NCBI RefSeq assembly: GCF_965363235.1
Contig: NC_134842.1
Coordinates: 31,558,958-31,622,957, forward strand
Origin: Mytilus galloprovincialis
Lineage: Eukaryota > Mollusca > Bivalvia > Mytilida > Mytilidae
Length of the DNA stretch: 64,000 bases
Direction of reading: 5' to 3'
Numbering within the stretch: position 1 is the stretch's first letter; the number at the start of each line of letters is the position of its first letter. This document shows, one piece after another, positions 38,201-50,200 of the stretch. Position numbers and translations under genes: made by a program. The notes beneath the pieces are model-generated. The model was not told the origin of the DNA, did not search any database, and saw only the letters and a program-made list of their open reading frames with translations.

Positions 38201-41200
38201 TAAAATGTGGTATGACTGACATTGAGAAAACTATGTCTATTTGTTTTTAAAATTTAATAATATCAAAGAAAGTGAAATTCAATTGCAAATTTCAAGAGGA
38301 TATGTAATAACCAAATTGCATGTATTTTGCAGACTTCAATACAGTTATGCATTGAATCATCTTTACAATTGATCACTGTGTAATACTGCACATTCACCAA
38401 GTTAATGTCTTTTGATCAGATCTGTTAGTTCTGTAAGGTATTTGTAGTTGCATAGCTCTAAATTGTGCATCTGTTTTTAGGTACTTTCTCAGCTTTGGAA
38501 TATATTTGTTCCGGATGAGCGTATGCCCGACAATACACATTTATCACACCAAATTTGGTGTTTGGTATATTTATTAACGTATTATAATTATTACTTTGAT
38601 ACCATTGTTGTTGTTGTGCATTGTTTGTTCATAATTATAAAGTCTCCAAATTAACATGAAAATATAAAGTTGATCTTTTATTCAATAATTCAGTAAATAA
38701 CGTTCCTGTATGAACATTGAAAATTTGTTATCTTGATTGAAAATCCACTATTTTACAATACTAACGTACAAAAGACTACAATATCACTGTAATCATTATG
38801 TTCTTGCAGTTATTGTTAACGCTGGTTACATGTATGATTTAATGAGAAAGCCCTCAACAACAAAAAAAAAAAAAAAACAACAACAACAAAATGCATTTTC
38901 TTCGTTTTCAAACTTGTATAATATATAGATTTACAGTGAAGATCACTTCTAACCTCTCACTAAATCTGTCAGGAGAACTGTTCTAGAACAGTACGTAGAA
39001 CTGTCAGCCTGACACCTTTTAGTCAGTTCTAGGTTAGAACTGTTCTAGCTAGAACTGATTTGGTCAGTTCTACCTAGAACTGATTTGGACAGTTCTATCT
39101 AGAACTGATCCTGACAGTTCTACCCTAGAATAGTTTTAGACAGTTCTAGCTAGAACTGACCAAATGTTTGGTCAGTTCTACTTTTAGGACAGTTCTACGG
39201 TTAGAATTGATTTCTAATTCTACGGCTAGAATTGATTTTTATAAATTCTTCGGCCAGAATTGATTTACAAGTTCTACGGCTAAAATTGATTAATAAATTC
39301 TACGGCTAAAATTGATTTATAAATTCTACGGCTAGAGTTGATTTATAAGTTTTAAGAACTCTATGCCTTAATATAAAGGCTTGGGTAAAAAAGCGATTTA
39401 AATTATATAGAGTTTTGCTATTTTGCCGGTTTTATTTCAGATTTATAATCGGCAAGAGAACATGTTTAACCTGTTAACCACGCCATATTCTGCATGTATG
39501 TGCCTGTTCCAAGTCAGAAGCATGCAATTCAGTGATTTTCTTTTGTTAATGTGCCACATAAATTATTTGTTTTTCTTTCATTTTTTGTACATAAATTAGG
39601 CCGTTAGTACATGTATTAGGGGGGGGGGGGATTATTATTTGAATTGTTTTACATTTGTTATTCCGGGCCGGAATCAGGATGGCTCGTTATCACATAACAA
39701 AATTATCGGACCTCATTAACCAATATAATATCAGTTTAAGAGTAGTGTTTATACCTCGGACGACCTGTTTAACAAAAATCTTTTGACCTCATCAATCTAA
39801 ACTGCAATTATTTGCTTTTTCTTTCTGCAAATCTATATAGCTGCACAGTACTTCAGCTTTAATTTTAGGTCTAGAGGGACTGTAATATACAAGTTACAGC
39901 AATTTTGGAAAAAAAATTTGTTCGCATCAATTTATAGTGCCAGCATGAAGGGGCAGATCCAGCCATTTTTAAAAGGCTGAGGGGGGGGGGGGGTCCAACT
40001 ATATGCTCCCATTCAAATGCATTGATGTTAAAAAAAGTGGGGTTCCAACCCCTGGACCCCCTCCCCTTGATCCTAAATATTGAATCATAAACAAATATCA
40101 GTAGTTTTTATACTTCAGGCTGAGTCGTGTAATAAAATCTTTTGACTGCATCAACCAAAACTTACCTTATTTGCTTTTTATTATGTAAATCTATATAGCT
40201 GCACAGCAATTCAGTTATAATTTTAGGTCGAGAGGGACTGTAGTATATAAATAACTGCAATACTGGAAATCAATTTTTCGCATCAATTGAGGGTGCCAGC
40301 ATTTCCTATTTTTATTCAAAATATCGCATCAGAAACAAATATCAGTAGTTTTCATACCTCACACTGACTCATGTAACAAAATTATTTGTCTGCATCAATC
40401 AAAACTGACCATATTTGACAGCATCAACCAAAACTGACCATATTTGACCACATCAACCAAAACTGACCATATTTGCTCTTTTTTATGTAACTCTTATCAT
40501 GCTTATAGTCGCATAGTAAATCTGTAATATTTTTATGTAAGGATGGAGTGTATAATCATGATAATACAAATGATCTATATTATAGGGTTATTGCATGAAT
40601 ATTGGGGAATATTGTTCCGAGTAGAATTTTATATTGCACGAGCTTATATTTTTATAGCAGGATGGATTGTTTAATATAAATGAAAGCAATATTGGAAAAC
40701 AAAATTATGCTCGACGCATCAGTTTGTAGTGCCAGCATGTCCTCTTTTTAATCAAAATTTTGAATCGTAAACTAATTTCAGCAGTTTTGATATCTCAGAC
40801 TGACTCATGGATATAACAAAATTATTTGTCCGCATCACCCAAAACCATGAAAACTGACCATATTTATAGCTTACTATGCGGTATGGGCTTTGCTCATTGT
40901 TGAAGGCCGTACGGTGACCTATAGTTGTTAATGTCTGTGTCATTTTGGTCTTTTGTGGATAGTTGTCTCATTGGCAATCATACCACATCTTCTTTTTATC
41001 AACCAAAACTGACCATATTTACACTTTATAATGTAAATCTTAATATATATATATATAGCCGCATAGTAAATCACTTATAGTTACATATCACGATGGATTG
41101 TATAATTCAAATGACAGCAATATTGTAACACATTGGCTACAAAAAAATTTCCACATCAATTTAGAGTACCAGCAATTTCTGCAAGTCATCTTTTTATTAA

Positions 41201-44200
41201 AAATATTGAATCGTAAACAAATTTCAGTAGTTTCGATATTTATGTATCAGACCGAGTCGTTTTAACAAAATTATTTGACCACATCAACCAAAACTGAACA
41301 TATTTACACTTATCATGTAAATATATATGGCCTCAGTCATTGTAAACCAATGATATTTCTATGTCAGACGGATCGTATGATAAAAATTACACCAACTTTG
41401 GAACACAATACACCTTATTGCTAATCCTGGCTGACCCGGCCTCTTGAACTTTTGAAGCATACAACAATCACTTTTCCATTGTGGCGTCAGATATTTTGTT
41501 TTATGACGTCAAATTTTTACGGGAACCTGTGTGACATCCAGTAATGGCAGACAAATAGCGATAAGGTGTATTTATACCATATCTAAAAATTTAGCGCGCC
41601 GTTATTTCCTCTCTGTAGCCATAATAATGAACCGTCACTAAAGTGACTTTTTAAGTCCGTTAGTTTGTGCTGAGACTACTATATAGAAGTATATATAGTA
41701 GTCTCAGGTTTGTAATGTTTTTTTTATTTTTTAAACAAAACTATTTTACAGCATCATCCAACACTCACATGACTGATTCATATACTTTATTTTAAAATAA
41801 AAAGTACATGTATGGGAAGTTCTCTTCTTGGAATAGTATACTGTTAATATAATTTGAAGAAGGCAAAGAAAAATGCATGAGTTTGTTTGTAGCCGAACGT
41901 CCAGGGGCAAATGTTTCATTCATGTTCAGATGACTCATCATGAGTATATTTTTCTGAGTTCCAGACTCCCTGATATCATTTATAATCGTTATGGATAAGT
42001 CTAGCTAAATTGACGAGATGGTGCAAATGTATATAGTTTTTTTGCGTTATAATACAACACTTTTTTCATTAATATCCCATAATTCATCCACTGTACAATT
42101 TTCGTTTGAACATTTGTCAAAACAGAATCTTAAATGAATGTAAATCCAAGGCAAACAAGGTAAATTACGATTAAAATTCCATGAATTAAATGCAGAGTTA
42201 TATTTATGAAGAGACTGTTAAAAACGGGGAACGAAGAAACGTAAACAATGATGTTTCCTATGCAATCTTATAAAAATATTTCTCCGATGAGTTGGATAAC
42301 CTTCTATTCACTACGATATTTGTACATGTAACGTTTGATCAGTAAAAAATATAGAAAATCTGCTATAGCAAAGTAATTGGAAGTGATTTATTTCTTCTAA
42401 ATTCTAAAGTGCCCTTACTGCACTGACGTCATTTAGAACTGTTCTACAGTCCTGACTGATTAAGTCAGTTCTGCTGACAGTTCTACGGTTAGAACTGATT
42501 TGGACAGTTCTACCTAGAACTGATTTAGACAGTACTACCCTAGAACTGATCCTGACAGTTCTACCTAGAACTGATTTAGTCAGTTCTACCTAGAACTGAT
42601 TCTGACAGTTCTACTTAGAACAGTTCTAGGGTAGAACTGTTCTAGGTAGAACTGTTCTAGGACAGGTTAGAACAGTTCTATGACAGATATTCTGACAGTT
42701 CTAATGAGAGGTTAGAAGTGATCTCCAGGTTAGAACAGTTCTATGACAGATATTCTGACAGTTCTAATGAGAGGTTAGAAGTGATCTCCACTGTAACAAT
42801 GACGCCAAACACTTATCGTGTTGTGGTTATATCAGAATTGCTCAGTTCTTTTTTTTTTGTTGGCATTCAGTTATTCACAATTCAAAATGAAGTGAAGAAA
42901 TCATTGCCAACAAAAGCTCAGATATGCCTGTTCCTTTTTGCTGAATTGCCACGAAAGAAAATAATATTTCTAGAATTAGTAAGCTATGTTATTGGTGTTT
43001 TTTTTTTAATTTTTATATAAACTATATGAATAGTCAAAGATTGTATGATCATGCTTATTAAGTCCGCTGATCTTTGGAAAGCGACAATTACTCACTATTC
43101 ACTCCGAAAAAAAAAAAAGCATTCAAGAGTGTGTGTGAGCAGGAAGCTTAAGGGGTATGAAATAAATTGATATTTTAATATTCATCAATTGAGAAAAAAA
43201 AAAACATTCATTTATATTTTACAGATTTGATTTTTCTATATGCTGTCATTCCTATAGTGTGTGCAATTTTAATTATCTTGGTCGCTACAGTGTTATTCAG
43301 AAGTGCAAAGATGAGGTAAGAGTCTTGTGTATGTCAATGTCAAAATAAGGGTCTGACTAAAGCACAACATGATCAATTTGAGCGCCACCTTGCGTTCGGA
43401 ATGAAAACAGGTGCGAATTTATTTTGAACAGTTTCTGCTTAGCTATGGCGTCATCTATCAGCTCACAGCTGAAATAACTCTTGTGTATGTCGTTTTTACA
43501 GAGATATAAACAATAACTGTTCTGTGTCTTTAAATATCAGCTGGCTAAGAAACAGGTGTAATGCCGGATTCGAAAATGTATTTCTCCTGTCACGAGGGGA
43601 GTACAAATACCGCTGATGTTTAAAGACACTAAACATGATAGTCTTTATCCCGCAAATAATTTTGTAAATATTTTCCATCCCAATCGTTAAATGTCTTTTT
43701 TTTTTAAATCAAATCCACATGACTTATACTGTTAACCGCAATACATTAGGTCCCCACATTAAACTGTTATGACGTTTGTAATTTGATATACCGTTCACGT
43801 AATAGAGGCAGTTTACCAGGAGACTATACAAGTCTATAATACGTTTTTTGCTTCATGTTATCTGTACACCTGCTGTATAAGTATAGTAGAAAGGTCGATT
43901 GCAGGATAAAAAAATGTTAGCTATGATTGAAGGAGTTAATTTTATTTTATTCAGGACAAGGTACACAAGATTTAAAGGAAACTCTATGTCACATGACTGC
44001 CATTCTATAAACACAACATCAACTATTGTTACAGATGACGAGCCAACTGTTTTTCGTATGGTTACAGCATACCCGGCAAAAAGTAAGTGTGATCAAGAGA
44101 AGAGTTGGAATTACTATCTAATACAATAACAATTTGTAAGCATAACACGTTGTTACAATGAGAATTTTATTAAACTGCGAATTATTTTTTCAAATAACGG

Positions 44201-47200
44201 AAAAGCTTTTGCAATCAAACACACAATAAGAAACAACAGCTCTTATATATAAAATCGAAATAAATAGTAATTACGACGTAATGAACCTAATTAAACATTT
44301 CCTGGTCCGCGTACACAGTTATCGTCCTTTGATTTTCGTTTCGAATATAGTCCATAGTGTGGACAGTGTGTTGCTTGCAATTTTTTTAGTACCCCTTCCA
44401 AATGTATTTCTTCTTGTTTTATGCCTCAAATAGCAAATAAGAGGATGGAATTTCACTGTAAAAAGAATTGGGTCATGCATTTTAAAGTAAAGAAGTGATT
44501 TGGTCCAGCTGAAAAGGTTTAAAATTAGCACTTCGGAAGCTGTCAAAAGATTGCAAGACCCCTTTAACATAGTATTGTCCATATTTTGAGTTAGAGCCGG
44601 TATTATATAGTTTTCTATAAGTTTGCCGCTGCTGGTGGAGATTTAATTCCCCTGTGTATCACCAGCCCAGTAGTCAGCACTTTTGTGCGTGCATGAATTA
44701 TCATTTATATGGTCATATTTATAAATTAACTGGTTACAAAACTTATGATTTTTTGAAATAATAAGGCTTTTCTACCTCAGGAATAGATTACCTTAGCTGT
44801 ATTTGGCAAAACTTTTAGGAATTTTGGTCCCCACTGCTCTTCAACTTCGTACTTTGTTTGCCCTTCGAGCGTCACTGACGAGTCTTTTGTAGACGAAACG
44901 CGCATCTGGCATAAATACAAAATTTAATCTTGGTATCTATGATGAGTTTATTTGATATAATTTGTCCCCAAAGAAGTACATCACACAGTAAAAATATTAT
45001 TGAGAAAGAGCAAGTGGGATTTTTTAAAATTTTTATTTATTGTCTAAAAGTAATGCACGTCGAAATAACTGTGTACTCGGACATATTGACCCAAAACGAA
45101 TCCATAGCGTGTCCTCAAGTTTCAGTCAAGAAACCAATCATCACGTCCGTATTTATCCGTGGTGAGATAATCGTTATTACTTCGATGTTGTGTCAACAAC
45201 ATAGACACAGCAATATACACTTTAAAAGAGTTAGTTAAATTTGTCGCCGTATTGAAGCAAACACCAGTGAAACATAAGACAATACAATATACTTATGCGT
45301 TATTGATTTTTTAAATGTTTACAATTTTATATATGACTATTTCTGTTAAATTACAATATCACGTTCATGCATTTAAATGTTAATTCTTATATTTTCAAGT
45401 TAATTATGCCGGTGACCCATGCCAAATTAATAAACCAACTGCGGATTTTTGGTCCTGAAAAGATACCAGTACCTGATTCGACGATCGATGGTGATAATAT
45501 CTAGCAGCTTAATTTTGTTCATGAATTTGTTTTAAAAGTATAGAGATGATGATGAATAACTATAGACCGAAGAAGACCAGTAATTTACAATTGGGAAAAG
45601 TGTATTCTGATTTCGTAATGCAGATCCACCACCTAGGAAAATACCATAGAACAGAAAGCAAACTGTCTGTACAAGACAATGTTGTAGGAGTGTAAATTAT
45701 TGTTATATTAGAGTATGTAGTCTGAGAGACAATGTATTAAAGCCTCAAAGTACAATACTATGCATATCATTAATATATATGTTGTTTTCATTATCAAAAT
45801 GATAGAGAAAACACTGAATAAATATATCTTACAATTTTATTTAAGATGCCTTCTAATGACAGATATTTCTTGGCTGCGAAATAATGAATACTGTTTTTTC
45901 TTTGTCAACATTCATATTGGGTCAATGCCCTGGTTCTGTTTTAGTCTTCTTCTTTTGTAGTTGTGATTCCCTCGGGGTTTGAAGTTTACCCTGATTTGGA
46001 TATAATCTGATTGGATTTCTGAACTTTGAACATGCATCAGTAATCTATTGTTTCTGTTAACTCAAATTGTAAACTTTCCATTTCTACGTAGGAAACATTC
46101 AGTAAAAAATCTCTCAAGTGATACGATACTCCCGGGTCTGTTCTCCTATCATGTATTCTTGTTTGATAGAGGGTTGCTGCTCACAATGAAGCCTTTAAAC
46201 CTAATGTTCCAAACGGTAAAATTGAAATCATCTCTTCGAATATTTTACGGACACCATCACGTGTTGAGTGATCTTCATTGAATATCCGTTTCACTGATGA
46301 TAGCGAATATGTTCCTTATATCGTTTTTACTATTCCGTTCCTTTTTCACGAATATTACCTACGGAATTAGACATATTATTTGGTTTGTACGAAAATGAGC
46401 AACACGACGGAGGCCACATGTAGAGCAGAATCTGCTCATCCATGCAGAGCACCTGAGATCAGCCCATCTTTTGACGGGGTTCGTGTAGCTTAGTTTTTAA
46501 TTTTTCTATTTGATGTTTTGTGTACTATTGTTTGTCTATTTGACTGATAGTATTTTGCTTTTTGAGCCATGGAGCTTGAATGTCTTTCTGGTATCGTTCG
46601 CCCCTCATTTAAATGTATGCACGTTTTATCCCAAAAAAAGACGACGTGAAAATTGATGGTAAATTAAAAAAAAATGACATTTATATCATCTTACTGTGAC
46701 AGTCTGCTGCTGTTATGTATATATGTCTTCTCATATGTCATCATCCAATCAGTAAGATTAGATTACGAACATCTATTCTATTAAACGAGAAGACCTCATT
46801 TTGTGTGTCGCTTCTCTTCCTTCCACAATAAAAGAATCATAATGCCTCTGTGATCTTGCATAGTCGCATTTGTCATCCATTCTTATGATTATTCAGATTG
46901 AGTTATTTTGGGAGAAAAACGACAAAAGTAGGTGTCCGGATATTGTTTCCGTTATCATACTGACCTTTAGTCATAGATAAGACTTCCGGTTTTAAACATG
47001 CACAAGAACATGATCGTGTGATAGATTACAAAAATGAATAATAAATAAGCCAACCAGAGCGTTCTCCATATCATGGTTTTTAGATCGCAAAAACCACAGC
47101 TATTATACCTCCTTAGAGACAATTATGTTTTCGCGTTTATCCACCTGTAAACTACGATTATACTAATATAATATACAGAGACTCTCTGTATTCTGTCTAC

Positions 47201-50200
47201 TTTTTTCTGAAATATTTACTATCTAAGGCGTCATACCAGTTGCATATATATTGAAATAATTAAAAGTTTTTAACATGTTGAAACAAGAACGTGTCCATAG
47301 TATACGGATGCCACATCGGCACTATAATTTACTATGTACTATTAGTGGACCGTGAAATGGGGTAAAATCTCTAATTTGGCATTAAAATTAAAAAACTCAT
47401 ATCATAGGGAACATATTTACTAAGTTTCGAGTTGGTTGGACTTCAACTTCATCAAAAACGACCTCAACAAAAACTTTAACCTGAAGCGGGACAGACGGAC
47501 GGACGAACGAACGGACGAACAGACTAGAAAAAATAATTCCCATAAATGGGGAATACAAATTTATTGTTGAAAGTGAAAACTTTAACCGAAGCCGGACAGA
47601 AGGACGGTAGTAACGAACGAACGGACGAACAGCTAGAAAACATAATTCCCATAAATGGGGCATAAAAGTTTATTGTTGAAAGCGAAAGTAGTGATTTGGC
47701 CAAAATGAAAGTAGGGTAGAGATTAGAGGGAGGCAGGACTTATTCGGGACGTTTGGATCGGGTGTTTTAAGCTCTGGATTTCGGGATTGATCTTTACGGG
47801 ATGCGGGAATTTTTTTTTTTTTTTTTAATTTCGGGATATCGATGTCGGGATATAAATTTCGTTAAAATACGCACCACGGGATTTCATGTTTTTAAGCCCG
47901 GGATTTAGGGATCAGCGCCACTCAGACTACCCCACAAATGAGCCTTAGTCATTTATACGAGATTCAAATCCTACCATTGGCATGTTAATAGGGCTCTCAT
48001 AAAGAAAAGCACTTGATGGATTGTCCTAGAAACACATTTTATTAGAGTAATAATGCAGAGGCGGATTTAAGGCGGGCGGGGGGGGGGGGGGCAGGGGGCC
48101 CCTTTTCTTTGAAAAAAATGGGTTGCTTATATAGGGAATCACTGAAGCATGACTGGAGCGGGCCCCCTCTTAGGCAGTCAGCGGGTCCCCACTTATAAAA
48201 ATTTCTGGATCCGCCACTGTAATGGTCTATAAGCAGTTTCATTTATTTCATGTTTGAAGCGATGCAAATTTTTGATTTAATTTGACTTCTACCAAAAAAT
48301 GCATTGTCGCAAAGGGGAAAAATTGTGGTATAAGGCCAGAAACACGAAAAATAATTGACCTTAACAGAAAAGAAACACATAACGGACATTGAAAAAAAGG
48401 GAGAGGGCTTTTGATACCTTATATGAAAATCTCCAGTCATAATATCTTTTACAAAAATCGATCCTACAACAGTTTACAAGCTGTATATGCCCGCGATTTC
48501 GCGGGTGTGTTCTAGTTTTTATTAAACTGAATAAAGTTACGATTTTAAATAAAGTTCAAATAATACGGTTGACAGTTATTTAAACAGGTAATATGTTCCA
48601 TTTTACCCATGGTGTCTATGTTTCTTGACGTACAAGAAATTAAAAATAAAATTATACTAGATTCATTAGAGACGATTTTTAAAGTTAAAAAACATAAACA
48701 ACTTGTGTAAAATTGTCCTTAAAGGGCAATAACTCCTTACGGAGTCAATTGACTATTTTGGTCATATACACTTTTTTAGAAATCCTAATTTGCTGAACAA
48801 TTTTGCTGTTTACAGTTTATATTTATCTTCAATAATGTTCATGATAATAACCAACAACTGTAAAATTTCCTTAAAATAACCAACCTAGTGGCATCAACCG
48901 AACAAGGGTTGTTCAGTGTGTCTGAAATTTCAGGGCTGATATATCTTGACCTTTTGAACATCTTGACCCATGTCAGGTTTACTCTAAATACGTTACTTTC
49001 TGAGATATAAGCAAACAACTGCATTTGACTCCTATGTTCTATTTTTAGTCATGGCGGTCATGTTTGTTGATGGATCAAACATTCGGATACAATTCATAAA
49101 CTAGATTCCTAAAAAAACATTTAGTTAAAGTCCAGTAGTTTCAAAGGAGAAGATTTTTTAAATAGTTTACTACGACGACAGACGGCGACGACAGACGACG
49201 ACGACGGACTTCGACGAACGCCAAGTGATGGCAAAAGCTCACATAGGGCCCTTTGGTTCCGGTGAGCTACAAAGGGGCTTAGTGTGCAAAATATTTTACC
49301 CTGTATTGATGGAAAAAAAAACAAAGGACTTCGAACATTTTACACCACTTTTTAAACATACCAAAGTACATCCTCAAGTAAAAGCTTACACACATGTGCA
49401 GGATAATTAAATAGGAGGTTACATTAGATTAGTATTATAATGTGAAGTTAATGAAGTGAAAACATTTCTGCACGTTAACGAATCCTGAAAACAAATCTTT
49501 AAGGGGTCTTTATATATTTATTAACTGTTTACAAATAAACGAGAATAACTTTAAAAAAAAAAAAGGAACAAAAACAACAATTAATCTATATTTGTAAATC
49601 TGACCTACAGCTGTACCCATGTTTGCATAGCGTCACTGTTTTGTTTCTTCATTACAGTGCTTCACAAAAGCTGAACAAAAATACAGGATTATAATTGGGT
49701 ATGATAGTCACAAATCGCTCATTTTTGTCTACATATGCTCCAATTAGAACGACGGAAAGTCCAATCTAACACTATTTAAAAGCCTATTATAATCAAGAAT
49801 TTCGATAATTTATGATATATAAAATCTAACGTGGGATACAAAACAGTAAGTAATATTGAGAATGAAAATGGTGAATTTGTCATAGAGACAACCTCCCGAC
49901 CTAGGAAGTAAAAAAACAGCCGAAAGCTACCAATCGTTTTCAATACAGCAAGGAAATACCGCACCCGGAGGCAGACTTCAGATCAGACTGATCAGAAATG
50001 TGTACTAATTAATCGAAAATGAACTTTTTTCTAAATTCCAAAACAAATAAATGAACTAAAATTAAAAACAAATTAGACTAACAAATGCAAGAGGCTGCTG
50101 ACTTTGGACAGGCAAAAATGCGGCAGGGTTACATACCAGCCCCAGACCTCAAGTAAAATGATTGAAAGATCATGTCTTCGTCATATGAAATCAAGTTCAA

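Larger units (their letters stand above)
38931..42796. mobile_element. 3.87-kb non-autonomous element with long terminal inverted repeats built of palindromic sub-repeats
   Basis: The left end TTACAGTGAAGATCACTTCT is inverted at the right end (AGAAGTGATCTCCACTGTAA). Inside each end is an array of short palindromic units based on AGAACTG...CAGTTCTA (38970-39360 and 42425-42700). At the right end a 63-bp terminal unit is present twice (42665-42727 and 42728-42790). The interior has tandem non-coding units and nested insertions. No transposase frame. It lies in the intron between the stalk and membrane exons of gene B; the gene C intron has none. Superfamily unassigned; a foldback or Mutator-like type is possible. 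Confidence 0.8.

Noticed and set aside
36073-38222. Several long open frames on the minus strand and in the third + frame opposite the stalk exons of B and C
   Set aside because: They arise because the 27-bp units lack stops in other frames; peptides are low-complexity ([10 protein letters not shown] type) with no domain, and the + frame is fixed by splice phases and the LDLa exons.
41670-41708. Small hairpin with CTGAGACTACTATATA arms
   Set aside because: Short AT-rich inverted repeat within repeat-rich DNA; no evidence for an RNA gene.
42718-43020. 100-codon + frame with a hydrophobic end before gene B's membrane exon
   Set aside because: It begins inside the terminal repeat of the 3.87-kb element, has no splice support and does not align in frame to gene C.
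49654-49705. Possible small tail exon after a TTCATTACAG acceptor
   Set aside because: Reading in the phase left by gene B exon 5 meets a stop within six codons, and no conserved donor follows.
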